The position numbers and the translations under genes were made by a program. DNA of 64,000 bases from Nautilus pompilius (taxonomy: Eukaryota; Mollusca; Cephalopoda; Nautilida; Nautilidae), in NCBI GenBank assembly GCA_018389105.1, contig JACATO010000921.1, positions 124,001 through 188,000 on the forward strand. Direction: 5' to 3'. Below are positions 53,744-64,000 of this stretch, in pieces (the first letter of the stretch is position 1; each line of letters opens with the position of its first letter). The notes beneath the pieces were generated by a model. That model worked only from the letters and a program-made list of their open reading frames with translations, did no database searches and was not told the origin of the DNA.

Positions 53744-53749
53744 TATAAA
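53744..53749 (+). promoter_or_regulatory. TATA box of the microexon gene
   Basis: TATAAA lies 56 bases before the ATG at 53800. A start of transcription about 30 bases downstream, near TGCGCACTTTCATCC (53771-53785), would leave a very short leader ending in AGAAAGATAAA. A clear TATA box and short leader fit a strongly and tissue-specifically expressed secreted product; that last point is inference. Confidence 0.5.
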
Positions 53750-53799
53750 TTCTCGAGTTTTTACCATTACTGCGCACTTTCATCCATCAGAAAGATAAA

Positions 53800-53860
53800 A
53801 TGAAGGTTTCTCTAATCATTTCAGCTTTGCTGCTCTGTTTTTCAATCAGCATTTGTTCAG
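53800..53860 (+). CDS. Exon 1: signal peptide
   Basis: Twenty codons plus one base, ending TGTTCAG before donor GTAAAACACT. A Lys near the start, a hydrophobic core (LIISALLLCFSI), then Ser-Ile-Cys-Ser with small residues where signal peptidase would cut. This is the first ATG after the TATA box and has AAA just before it. An intron directly after the signal peptide is common in genes for secreted animal peptides. Confidence 0.7.
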
Positions 53861-56800
53861 GTAAAACACTTTCTTATTTTAATTTTGTCTGAAATATTTT
53901 CATGGCTTGTTCAGCTGGTGTCTATACCGAAACTGTTATGAAAACACCATCAAATATTTTAATTTGTTTTTTATTCCTGAGTTACGGACACAAATATAAT
54001 CTAAGTGTAGCATTTTCCATAATTCATGTTACATGTTATATAAAGATGCTATCTTCATTTTAGGGGGAAGTCATTCAAAATGTGTTTTGGTCTCAAGCTG
54101 ACAAAATATGATTGGTCAGATGAATTTATGTAGATTTGTGATTTTGTTCTTGATGTTAGATCTCCATTCGTTAGTAATTAGATGTGTTCCCCTATGTTGT
54201 ATATCTGTTGAAGTTACTTAAATTTAAATTGCTTGCACAAGGCACATCAACTAGGACTCGAACGTTTCTCTCACATACACAAATCTAAATACATTTTTGT
54301 CTTTTATGTTCATATAAAAATAAGGAAGTAATTTTAGGTAACCCCTGCTTATACATATTCTGAAAAAAATTTGGTAAAATTGCAATGACGAGAAATAATA
54401 AATATTCTATTATATAAGTGATGCAACATCACTCTTTTTTGGCAACCCTTTTCCATATATATTAATGTTATTATTTCTATGCTTCTTATCAAGGTTATTT
54501 TTAAGTACACAAAACTTTCACACCATAAAGATGGAAAGTAAATTGATTTTTGCTGAAATAGACTAAATAAAACCAAAATAATTATATCGATTCAACCCCT
54601 TTTAATTACAGTACCTAGATTGTATAAATAATTAAATGAATACATAAGTAAAACAGTTCTAATCTTCATAATTTTTCATTTTTCATGCTAAAAACATACA
54701 ATCAGTTGTTAATTTAAATACTTTCAACACATCTCTTTTATCCCTAAATTCAGAATCCCCATTTAAGATGGAAACCCAATCAACTTCAACTTCCATAACA
54801 ATGTGCCATTTTCAAGAGGTCTAGTAGTTAATCCATGGACCACCGCACTGCCTACTTTAGGTTATCTATTTTCTTTATTTTTGTGTTTTATTTAATTTGT
54901 AATATTTTTTCTCATATATATATATATATTTTTAAAATTATGATGTGTTACCTGATGAACTTCAACTTAATTTAGCTGCATCTTTCTACATTTACTACTC
55001 ACAGGATTTTTTTGTAATATTACCTGTCATGATCCACATTAAATTCTATTTTATTTCTCATTTCTTTTAAATGGTGGACATAATGGGTTGTAAAGAAATT
55101 ATCTTAAACATTTTAGTTTTTCATTTAACTGTTCTAATAACAGTTATATAAATATCATGTACCAAATATTCTTTCAGTAATTATGAATATTTTATCAAAA
55201 GTCTATTAGATATATTCTATTAAGATTAATAGATGTATTTCCAGAAATTTTCCCATCAGTTTTGTGCATTATATTTATAAGCAGCAAACCAACTGCGGTG
55301 TAAGTTATGTGATCTTTCGTAGAACAGGTTGATAAATATTCTTTTAATTAGGAAGTAAAAAATGTGATTAAAGAGTGGAATATCAATAATTAAAACGAAC
55401 ATTTATATATTTATTTTTTCACTTCAAATTTAAAAAAGAAAATTGTAATGAACATTCGGGTATAAATAGATACCTGCTGGAAAATCTTTAGCATTTTGCT
55501 TATATAGTATTTCATTTTTTTTTTGGTAAATAACAGAAAGCTGTGATTTTAGTGAAGTTATCTTTCAATCGTTCCCTATTGTTCATTTAATTTGAATATT
55601 TTACTATTTTAAATAAAATGTAAAACTCATTATGATAAATACATTACATTTATCATTCATAGGTTCATAAACATAAACAGATTTGTCATCTATCATTCAT
55701 AGCAATAATTTCAGATATTTTAGAAACAAAATTGTAAAATAACCAACTTAATTTCAAATTTAGACAATAAAGATTAAAATAATCTTAAAGAACCTTCACT
55801 TTGGTTTAGCCCATAAAATATTAATTTATGGGGAATATGGAAATTTTGCTAGTTTTATTTTTTAATTTGTCTGAAATATACAGATAAGTGTGTATCTTTA
55901 TTATTTAATCAAACAAAAAATTTGACTGGATAATGAAGAAAGTAGAGAACATTCATCACTTATTTTTGATGATAGTTAAACCAGTTTGTTGAATACAAAG
56001 ACATGTCAGTGAAATAAAATTTATATTGTACTCCGATCTTCGAAATCTTTTAACCTATATATGTATCTAAATACATCTCTACATTACTTCAGATAGTTTT
56101 TTAACCTACCTGCTGGTGGGTTTTTTTTTTTTTGTATATTAACACATGTACTCTTATGAATTAATTCCATTTTCTTTATTTTAACAAGGTGACAACCTGC
56201 AAGGTTAGTGTCTTAACCCAACATTTTTTTATTATTAAACCATTCTCACCAAGATATTATAAAACATCCAGACATGTATACATTTTTCTGGATTTCTTCA
56301 TATTAAACAAATTCCATTAGATTTAGGTATCAGATTATTTCTTTATTAATAAAATTCTTGTTATACAAGAAAAATTTTCATATTAAACCTGCTCTGTTTA
56401 CCTTAATACTGAAATAATCAATTGTGATGAAATACTTTGCATAATACTTAGCTATGAAAAACATTATTATATTGTTATACTGTAGGTGAATACAAAATAT
56501 ATGTACTTAATCTTCAAGTTTCAAAGCTCTTAAAATCAACGTGTCAAATCTGTTTAATAACAAGTTGGGATATTTTAATGCAAATTACTTAATTTGAGCA
56601 GGGTTTTTGTTTTATTTTATCATCATTTAAAGCAAATATCTGTGTTATTCTATAATTCGGAGTAAATAAGAAACTAATTTCTGCTGAATACTCTCTTTTG
56701 GTTTCATATTCTGTAATTGGATTTAACAAAATAAATTCTTGAATAAACTAGCTGTAGAAATTGAACTATGATGGGAAAGAAATTTATGTTTAGCTTTATG

Positions 56801-59800
56801 TTGTAAAAAGCAAAAGCAGTTTAAACAAATTTTGCACAGGTGATTTCTGTAAGACAAAGTTGTTTACTAACCTGGTGATAATTATTGTCTTCGGACATTT
56901 GTTTGTTTTTACATTAGCTGTCTAGAGCAAGGTGAATTAATTTTATCGATGAGAATAAATACATTTTTATATTAGAAGTGATCAATTTTTTTTTTTTTTT
57001 ATTTTATAGTTATTCTGTAAATTATTATGGACATTATAGCCAGGGATGAAAACAAATCTCAGCAATAACTAAAATGATCCTGTTTTAAACCATCTTTCTT
57101 TCTTGTTTAGAACAAACAAATGAAAACAGTCTCAACAAGGTAAGAATTTTTCCGCTACGTGCAAATCCGTTGCTCTGATTAGGGTTAAATTTGTACTGTT
57201 ATCTACTAAAATAAACATTAGCCACTTTTAACTATAACTTATCTGAACAATCAAGGCTGTTATAATTATTCCAGTATAATTTCTAAAGGATGTCAAATTA
57301 GAAAATTGTCATGCATCCAACAAAAAATAAGAGAAATAGAAAACCTCCTCTTATTCTTGTACACTTTAAAGAGAGGAGATTGAAATACATAGGCAACACA
57401 TTTTTAGTGATATTATTGATCTCCTATTTAAGTAGTATATATAATAGGTATATTTTATTATATAATATATTCTTATTCCTGAAAAAGTAATTTAAAACTG
57501 CTGGTTTACAAATTGGTAGTTAAATAAAAAGTTCATATACAAAACCTGGTAACTATCATCAGGATCTAAGCAGTAGAAGCCTACACGCATGCCTATATTT
57601 CTCTGGGGGGTTTAATGCAAGCTCTACATTGTGAGGCCTCTGTCCTCCCAAGCAATTAATAATTAAGACTATTATATTAAGATCAATTTTCATATATGAT
57701 TTAAATTCTGGCAACACATATATCCTACCATTCCACCATACTTTCAAATTCAGAAAGCCTTGCTTCCTTCCTGTCAATTGACAAGATACCCAAAAATTTG
57801 AGTGTGTCATGATTCATTGTTGAGTGCAGATACAACCTTAATTTGCTGAAGAATTGTTTAGCATTGTCATTGCATCCAGCAAAGTTTCATGTATTCGTAG
57901 ATCTATACCGTTTGAATACTTGGTCAAACCTTTGAATTATTATAAACCTCAATAACCCTATTGCTAATATATTTTTCCCTGGGATCACTTAGAAGAAGTT
58001 TCTTAGAATATTCATTTCTCCTGCAGTAACAGGACTGACACCATATGAAACCTGATAATTTAATTCCACTTTCTTTTAGAACTATTTATATCACTTAGGT
58101 ATTCTAGGAATTTAAATTTGTTCATTGTTGTAGGAATGGTACTGAATCAGTCGTAAAATTACATCATTTGACTTTTCTTTTCACAAAAGCGTTTTGAAGG
58201 GAATATGGAGTTGCCACCAATTTTTTTAACAATTGTTTCTTCTTCCTTCAATTCAGTGCCAACTGTGGATTGTCTTATTTCCTAAATTCATAATTTTGTT
58301 GCATTTATTAATAATAATGTAAACAAAAAAGGCAATGACTTGATTTTTTCGCACATACTGTTTGCTGTCGAAAGAGCAGCCTTGTTCAGTAGGTACTTTA
58401 ACAAGTTCATTTAATGCATTACATGTTGCACCGAACTGAAATCGGAGAACTTTGACCAAGTAAATTTGTATCTCCCATCACATCTCACTTAAGAGTTATA
58501 GAGTACGTTTCTTTAATACACCCTGGCATACTATTGACATGAGGAAAAGATGTAAGCAATTTTTGTAAAGTTATAAACAAATATTTACATTACTAATTGG
58601 TCCCAGTTCCATTGAAAAGCGTTAAGATGAAATTATTTGCCAAGCAAGATACGATATGGGGAGTATTTGAATAGTTGTTCCATGAGGCCAAGAAACTTTC
58701 CGTTGCTGCTATTTTCCACTTTCATCTGACCCTATGAAGGAAGGGTTTCCAATTGTCAAGAATAAATTAAAAATAATTCCACGATTCATTAATTTTAGGC
58801 GTTGCTTTTATTTGTGTTATTATTTTGACTGAGTTGAAGATCTTCAGATTCTACTGAAGTTTTCTTCCAAGTTCCTGACACAGAAAGTAGCAATTAATAC
58901 CTTTCCGTTTCATGATCTTGAAGAGTACTGCTTAGTTTTAACCAGGTTTTATAACCATTTTTAGGTCCTGATATATTTACATTACTATTAAATAGTAAAT
59001 AACAAAAACAATAACATTGTTCTGTTTAACTAAATAAATAACCCAACTGTTTTTTCACGATTTTTTAAAGGTTTTATGGTAATAATTAGCAGAAACGATC
59101 TGCATGCCTTATCATGAGTGTCACTTTGATCACTCTGAAAGTCAAAGTTTGTTATTTGTTTACACAACTACTTAAGTTTTTTTGTTTCATCAATTAATAT
59201 ATTAGGAAACAATGATTGATTATAGGTACCATTCAGGATATTTTTTCATCAGCTATTTGTGCTAAATCAAATTCACAAACTGTTTGTGTCATGCCTATAT
59301 TAGTGTTCAGCAGTGCTGATAATGTATAATACTCAGAAGAATTTTACATTTTATTTGCAATTTCTACTTTGTAACTACTTTGTTTATTCTTGTCTTCACA
59401 TTTTCCGGGCTACTGTAAAATCACACACTAATTTGTTTTCTCAAATTTTTTAGTTATTTATTTTGCGCTTTTGGGTACCAGATAAGTATTCCCGTTGTTT
59501 AGACATATTTAGAGCTTGATATTTTTAAAATTTACAATTTAATTTAGTTTGATCACGGAGAAGAAACCCGATGCCATCACATGTTTTTCAGAGTAACTTT
59601 GTGTGATTCACAGATTTGGAAATTTAGTCTCACAGTCAGTCATTGTGACGGGACAATCTTGTTTCTTTATTTCATAATTTGTATAGAAAACCTCCATAGC
59701 GCTGCACCTACCTACTGGATTACTTCTTTTCAAGAACAAATTATGCTTCCAAACCATATGGCAATGATATTGTATGGCAAGGCATTTATTCCAACTTGCG

Positions 59801-61465
59801 AAGAAAAGGAAATAAAAATATAAAATAATATCAAATGAGAAAAAAGTGACTAGTGATGAAAGCAGACTAACGTCAAAAAATAAAGAGACTAATTTATTTT
59901 TTCTTATCAAAGATATTTGGTTTTGGCAATTATTTTTTTCACTTAGAAATATTTTTTCTGATTCATTTAAAATTTTTAAAAATTAATTAATTTTTTTTAT
60001 GTTAGTCTGCTTCCTTTGCTATTGTCTTACCCCATCAGAGTTCACAGTAGCAAAACGAAAAGCACATTTTTATTTAACATTTTTATCACTACCAACTTTC
60101 CAAATGACGAACAGTTTCCACTTCTTGTCCCCTAACCCTGATGCCCATGACCACAATTTTCAAACTACCCTACTGCATTTAAAATGCATACGGATATGTG
60201 ATTTCAAAAACTGTATAACTTTATGGTGATAAATAGTTGAGAAAACAAAAATAAAAAATTGGCATTTGAAATGTAAATTAGACAAACAAAAAACACAAAG
60301 AAAAAATTTGCGACAACTATATTAGGAGCCGTTGCCTTTGTAGGCCTTCCTATATGTTGAGGCTTGGGTGCTTTGTGCTTGCTGCACCCTCTAGAAGTCA
60401 GGTGCTGCACACCTTAGGTGACATTTGACAAATCTTTAACACTATTCACACTTTCCGAACTAGAAGTCTCAAGAAAACTCATGCTGAAACTTGCTTCATC
60501 CAGTGTCCTCAGTAACTAAATACTGCAGTTTTAGAAGACATGTTGTGCATGTGTAACTCTTGTCTCTTTGTTCTAGATAGTCATTAATGAATAGTAACAC
60601 AGATTTTAAATCTTAATATCTATCAACTCAAAAATGCATTTTTATAAATAATCATATGTTGTAAGATACCAAATAATAAAAATAACATTTTACTTTGAAA
60701 ATACAGTATGTGTTAGTGAAATGTTAAAATCTTTACTTTCATATATTATGTGATTGTTCATTAAAGTGTCGAGAGCAAGTAAACATTCTTATAAAGGCCA
60801 AGTAGTATAAGGATAATCTACAATGAACCAGTCACAAATCAACGGCAACCGAATTATTTTGTTCAAATTAAGGTTTTAGGCAATTTTCGAAGATACACTT
60901 CCAATTTAAATACATATATGAACTACATAAAATCTTCTAAAATTATTTGACAGAATTTTCTGTGAATGTCCTCTGAGAAGAAATTTTATTAAACGTTTCA
61001 CCTTTCAGCCTATCACATGCTTCTCAGCAACAGAGGTTGCAGATCCCTGCCTTAGTTATGAGATTAGGGATCATGGCCTTAAGTGGTGAAGCTTGGGAAG
61101 CCACAAGTGAAGGTATCCGGTAGAACTCCTCAGTTATCAAATGTGGGAGCCGACTGGCAAAAAAAAGACCAGATTAGTAGAGAGCACCTAATGGAGCTGG
61201 TCTCATCTAGGATTTGAAATTTGGCCCATACTCAGCAAACTACCTCTGGACCACCGTGTTTTATACCTAGATAATAAACGTCTAATGGCCACATAATGGA
61301 CATAAGCGTATTTGATCATTCCATATTTTTATTTTGTCAAAAGAATACCATTCAAACAAAATATTACCATTTGTTTTAATGTATTTACCAATATTCCATA
61401 AATATTTTTTTAAAATGTAAATTCATTTCTCTTTTTTTATTGAAATTTTGATTCAACAACAGCGG
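53800..61465 (+). CDS. Microexon gene for a small secreted peptide precursor (partial at 3' end)
   Basis: Four exons are proposed: 53800-53860, 56189-56203, 57111-57139 and 61463-61465; the gene continues past the window. The product starts with a signal peptide (MKVSLIISALLLCFSISIC), followed by a short polar, acidic segment (SGDNLQEQTNENSLNK) and Arg from the 3-nt exon. The Lys-Arg so formed would be a dibasic processing site, as in propeptides of secreted peptides. Exon phases agree: 61 nt leaves one base, 15 nt keeps that, 29 nt completes the codon, and 3 nt is whole. Introns are about 2.3, 0.9 and 4.3 kb. The design (signal exon, then tiny exons that preserve the frame) resembles schistosome micro-exon genes and insect effector genes in layout only. 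No family name can be given. Confidence 0.55.
54690..54870 (-). repeat. Possible decayed tRNA-derived SINE
   Basis: Block B has about 180 bases here that block A lacks at the matching place (near 40440-40470), so it looks inserted. The minus strand carries GTGCGGTGGTCCATGGATTA, recalling the CACGGTGGTCCAGAGGTAG head of the clearer SINE at 61010. No B box is convincing, and target repeats are not seen. Confidence 0.3.
56189..56203 (+). CDS. Exon 2: 15-nt microexon
   Basis: Acceptor CTTTATTTTAACAAG, 15 bases, donor GTTAGTGTC. With the base carried from exon 1 it reads Gly-Asp-Asn-Leu-Gln plus one base. It is conserved in length and position in paralog A (41634), where 9 of 15 bases match. An exon and not a chance gap is favoured because both paralogs keep length, phase and splice sites. 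Confidence 0.6.
57111..57139 (+). CDS. Exon 3: 29-nt microexon
   Basis: A strong polypyrimidine tract and acceptor (CATCTTTCTTTCTTGTTTAG), 29 bases, donor GTAAGAATTT. It reads Glu-Gln-Thr-Asn-Glu-Asn-Ser-Leu-Asn-Lys with the base carried from exon 2 and ends on a full codon. It is rich in polar residues, like a propeptide spacer. No counterpart is visible in block A, where the matching stretch is missing. Confidence 0.6.
57540..58770 (-). pseudogene. hAT-like transposase relic (DUF4371/TTF type)
   Basis: A stretch less A+T-rich than its surroundings, absent from block A. On the minus strand near 58600-58760 two adjacent frames read NWKPFLHRV and then SSNGKFLGLMEQLFKYSP. These match the family pattern W..LPFRG..E....N.GNFL.L.ELLAKYDP of zf-TTF/DUF4371 hAT-like proteins. 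Further downstream on the same strand are short pieces in changing frames (FQFGATCNALNELVKVPTEQ near 58400; GGQRPHNVELALNPPEKYRH near 57620). It has several stops and frameshifts and is dead. Terminal repeats were not found, so the ends are approximate. Confidence 0.5.
58960..61000 (+). other. Intron 3 sequence shared with block A
   Basis: This aligns with about 44.5-46.3 kb of block A. Small frames on both strands at 59581-59910 and 59999-60410 show no domain, no splice context and no conservation as protein between the blocks. Nothing else was recognised. Confidence 0.5.
61010..61256 (-). repeat. tRNA-derived SINE
   Basis: Read on the minus strand, the element begins CACGGTGGTCCAGAGGTAG. 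It has an A-box-like TGGTCCAGAGGTAGTTTGC (61235-61253) and a B-box-like ATTTCAAATCC (61211-61221) at roughly tRNA spacing. About 200 bases of body follow, more G+C-rich than the intron around it. There is no clear poly-A tail or target-site duplication. It lies about 0.2 kb before the 3-nt exon of the microexon gene. Confidence 0.6.
61463..61465 (+). CDS. Exon 4: 3-nt microexon (CGG, Arg)
   Basis: Acceptor TTGATTCAACAACAG, triplet CGG, donor GTAAGTATAG. Exon 3 ends on a complete codon, so CGG stands as one Arg codon and makes Lys-Arg at the junction. It is the counterpart of TGG, TGG, TGG and ATG at the beta sites of the left array, as shown by the shared downstream text. Confidence 0.45.
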
Positions 61466-63234
61466 GTAAGTATAGAATTTAATGAATTGTTCTAAGTAAA
61501 TATCTACTATAAGTTGTAGGTTACTAACATGTATATCCTACATCAGTATTCAAATATAATATTTAAAAAATGTTCCATGAAATCAATCTTTTGCAATTAA
61601 AAAAAATTCTGAGATGTATTTGCACATTATCATTAGTATGAAATAGAAAACAGTTAATAAAACATGTTATTTAATGGATAAATATTTGGCACATTTTGTA
61701 AAAACACAATATCTGTTATGCACAAACCCAAACTCATCATTGCAAAAATGAATTTAATTCAGAGTTTTCCTTTGTTGTATCAGTTGATTTTTCACAAAGT
61801 TTTTATGCAAATTAATTAGTCTGATGCCATTCACATATTATGTTTTTCGTACATTATTATTTCTGAAAGAGGAATTCATGCTTTTCCTCTGAAAAATATA
61901 AGCCCACAGCAGCTGCTCTTTCTTTGAAAAAATTGTTCCATCAAAGAACAATCATTCTCTTACAAGAAAGAATAAATATGAGGTCAGCAATATATTTATT
62001 TTAAAATCTTAATTATATTAAACGTTTTTTAATCTTTTTTAAATTTTATTTTCAATGAAAATTATTTGTTTTAATTACTAATATGGTTAAATTATGCCAT
62101 TATATTATTATTTTGTTCGAAGAGCAATTAAAAATTCTATAAAATGAAAACAATTATAATTATTAATTACAGTTCAACATTTTTCAATATTTAATAAAAA
62201 TTTTTGTCATACATAGATTCATATATAGTTTGTAATTATAATTTGCAGTAATAAAACTGCTTTCAAACATTTTTTATAAAAAAAGGTGGGCTATCAATAA
62301 ACAGATAAGGTCACATAGCAACAGATTTGCTGACCTTGAAAAATAACATTTTTACTAAAGTAACAAAAATATGAATAGTGATAAAGTATATTACCTAATT
62401 GGTATGCAGATATTGTTTTCAAATTTCACACTAAAGAAGGGTTTTATTAATTTAAACATGTAAAACATGTTAAAAAGTTGTTTACTTTATTAATGACAAG
62501 CACTAATAGTATGTAAAAATAGTCATCTAAAAGGAATGAATAGGTTTATATTGGGCATGCTTGATTTTACTTTCGTAAGAAATGATAAAAAATGTAATTA
62601 AAAATTCTTTTATTTTCCTAAAATGTTTGACTGATTTACTAACCAAAATTATGTGATTTGTATCCTTCTATTTTCACTCTCCCAAGTTTTTGGTACACAT
62701 TATAAACAAAAAAATCTTTAAATAATCTCTACCATTACAAAAGAAAAAATTTCAATTTTATATTGTTCTTTAGGTTTTGGTTGATTTCTTTAAATAACAT
62801 TAGCATTAACATATTTGATCCTTTTTAACTAAATAAGAACCAATGCAAGATTACTATTTGAATAGTTTTTTTAATTTATATATATAATTATGATTAATAA
62901 TTCACCTTATTACAGTAGATTCTCTACTCTCGTTTGGAAGATAACTACATGTTTGATCAGTCGACTTATGCAATCACATTAAGAGAGATTATTAATCTTC
63001 TCAATTAAAATTTTAAAATCATGAAAAATGTTCATTGATTAATACACGAATTTATCTTTGAATCATTACTTAATATTATTGACTACAAATAAGGAAGCAG
63101 ATGAACAAGACAGCATAATTTTGTTATACAAATTTGGAAGATATAATTTAGTTTATCAAGCATGAAAAGAAAATATAATATTAGTAGAAATATTTTGCCC
63201 TGGGTGTACATAATGTCTTATTTACTTTATCCAG

Positions 63235-63240
63235 TTATCT
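63235..63240 (+). other. Possible 6-nt exon, gamma position
   Basis: CTTTATCCAG, six bases (TTATCT), then GTGAGACAC. It lies where the gamma site of module 1 (CCATTTAAACAG, TAT, GTGAGTAAC) would align. Six bases would keep the frame and add Leu-Ser. The alignment around it is loose. Confidence 0.25.
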
Positions 63241-64000
63241 GTGAGACACACTAAAATACTTAATGGCAATATTTATTTTTTTTTGTGAATATCACTGATA
63301 TTCCTGTCATAACTACGTTCTTTAGTTTAACATCTATGCTTCTTTATATATCTTGAACTGATACATGATTCGATCAGATGGATCACTATATTCTATTTCA
63401 CTTCGATGATGTTTATTAAATGATTATAGTTTATAATTAATAATGGATAGAAACACTAGATACACATTAATAACCACAGATAAACAAAGCATTTTACACT
63501 AAAGTGAAAATATAATAGAAAGAATTGATTTAGTAGATACAATTAAAAATTGTTCTAACATTTTTGGAACATTTACATGATTTTAGAATTTGTGAATATT
63601 ATCAATTACAACACTTGTTACTGTTGCAGTGAAATTGAACACAAATTTCAAATATAAGTAAATTTGTGATGACTTTATATTTTTGTTAGTAATCCATAGA
63701 ATTTTGTAAACAGAGTTTTCTTTCAATGTACATAACTTCGATAAATTAAAGTAAATATTCGGTTCTTCAGAATTAATCACTGTTCACAACAAGTGTGAAA
63801 TAGCAATAAAGATAGTACGAAATAGTAAATAAAAACTACGCCACTAATTGACAGGCAAAATGACGGACATCTATTACCTCATATGAGATACATAATGAAA
63901 TATAAGTGTTTACAGTGTCATCATTAATCCTATAGATTTCATTTAACAACATTTTCTACATTTATACTTGTATCTTTCTCAATTTTTTCAATCTATTTCC

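Larger units (their letters stand above)
61280..64000 (+). repeat. Right-hand copy of the intronic module
   Basis: This carries the beta site (61463) and then matches the left modules in order: CCACAGCAGCTGCTCTTTC (61904), ACAGATTTGCTGACCTTGA (62321), CGTTTGGAAGATAACTACA (62931), and at 63.8-64.0 kb the approach to the alpha site (TTCTCAATTTTTTCAATC against TATCTCAATCTTTTTGG in module 1). It links the left array and the microexon gene as one family. Confidence 0.65.

Noticed and set aside
59581-59910. Overlapping frames of 80 and 100 codons on opposite strands
   Set aside because: They lie in intron 3, and the aligned stretch of block A does not preserve either frame.

Overview
The window is animal nuclear DNA, very A+T-rich (about three-quarters A+T by eye). 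It has no bacterial-style gene packing, few long open frames, GT-AG splice signals, and several eukaryotic transposon families (mariner, pogo/Tigger-type, hAT-like, tRNA-derived SINE). An arthropod is the best guess, and a chelicerate is possible. That guess rests on base composition and transposon types only.

The most interesting content is a locus built from very small exons in long, tandemly duplicated introns. On the right, a TATA box (53744) precedes an ATG (53800) and a 61-nt exon coding for a clean signal peptide. It is followed by a 15-nt exon (56189), a 29-nt exon (57111) and a 3-nt exon CGG (61463), each with normal splice signals. Joined, they give a short secreted peptide precursor whose last visible residues are Lys-Arg. 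The gene runs off the right edge. A paralogous block lies at about 38.9-46.7 kb. It keeps the 15-nt exon (41634) but lacks the stretch that holds promoter and exon 1 in the right-hand block.

The left 30 kb is a tandem array of diverged modules: about 1-8.9 kb, 8.9-18.3 kb, 18.3-25.1 kb, then partial copies to about 29.8 kb. Each full module carries sites of the form acceptor AG, exactly three bases, then a donor usually extended as GTAAGTATCT. I class them as alpha (GCA, CCA, ATA), beta (TGG, TGG, TGG, ATG, and CGG in the right-hand gene) and gamma (TAT, AGA, GAG). The introns downstream of CGG at 61-64 kb belong to the same module family, so the array looks like the 3' part of an upstream sister gene whose 5' end lies left of the window. 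An alpha site is expected a few bases beyond position 64000.

Region by region: 1-31 kb is the module array, with a mariner MITE at 7132, a pogo-like element with a DNA-binding-domain-only ORF at 9523, and a decayed mariner at 12510. 31-33.5 kb has nothing recognised. 33.6-36.0 kb and 48.6-51.3 kb are old inverted-repeat arms around the left paralogous block. 36.9-38.9 kb is a less A+T-rich unidentified stretch. 43667-44250 is a Tigger-like MITE. 53.7-64 kb is the microexon gene, with a hAT-like relic and a SINE in its introns. No rRNA, convincing functional tRNA, CRISPR array or virus-like element was seen.
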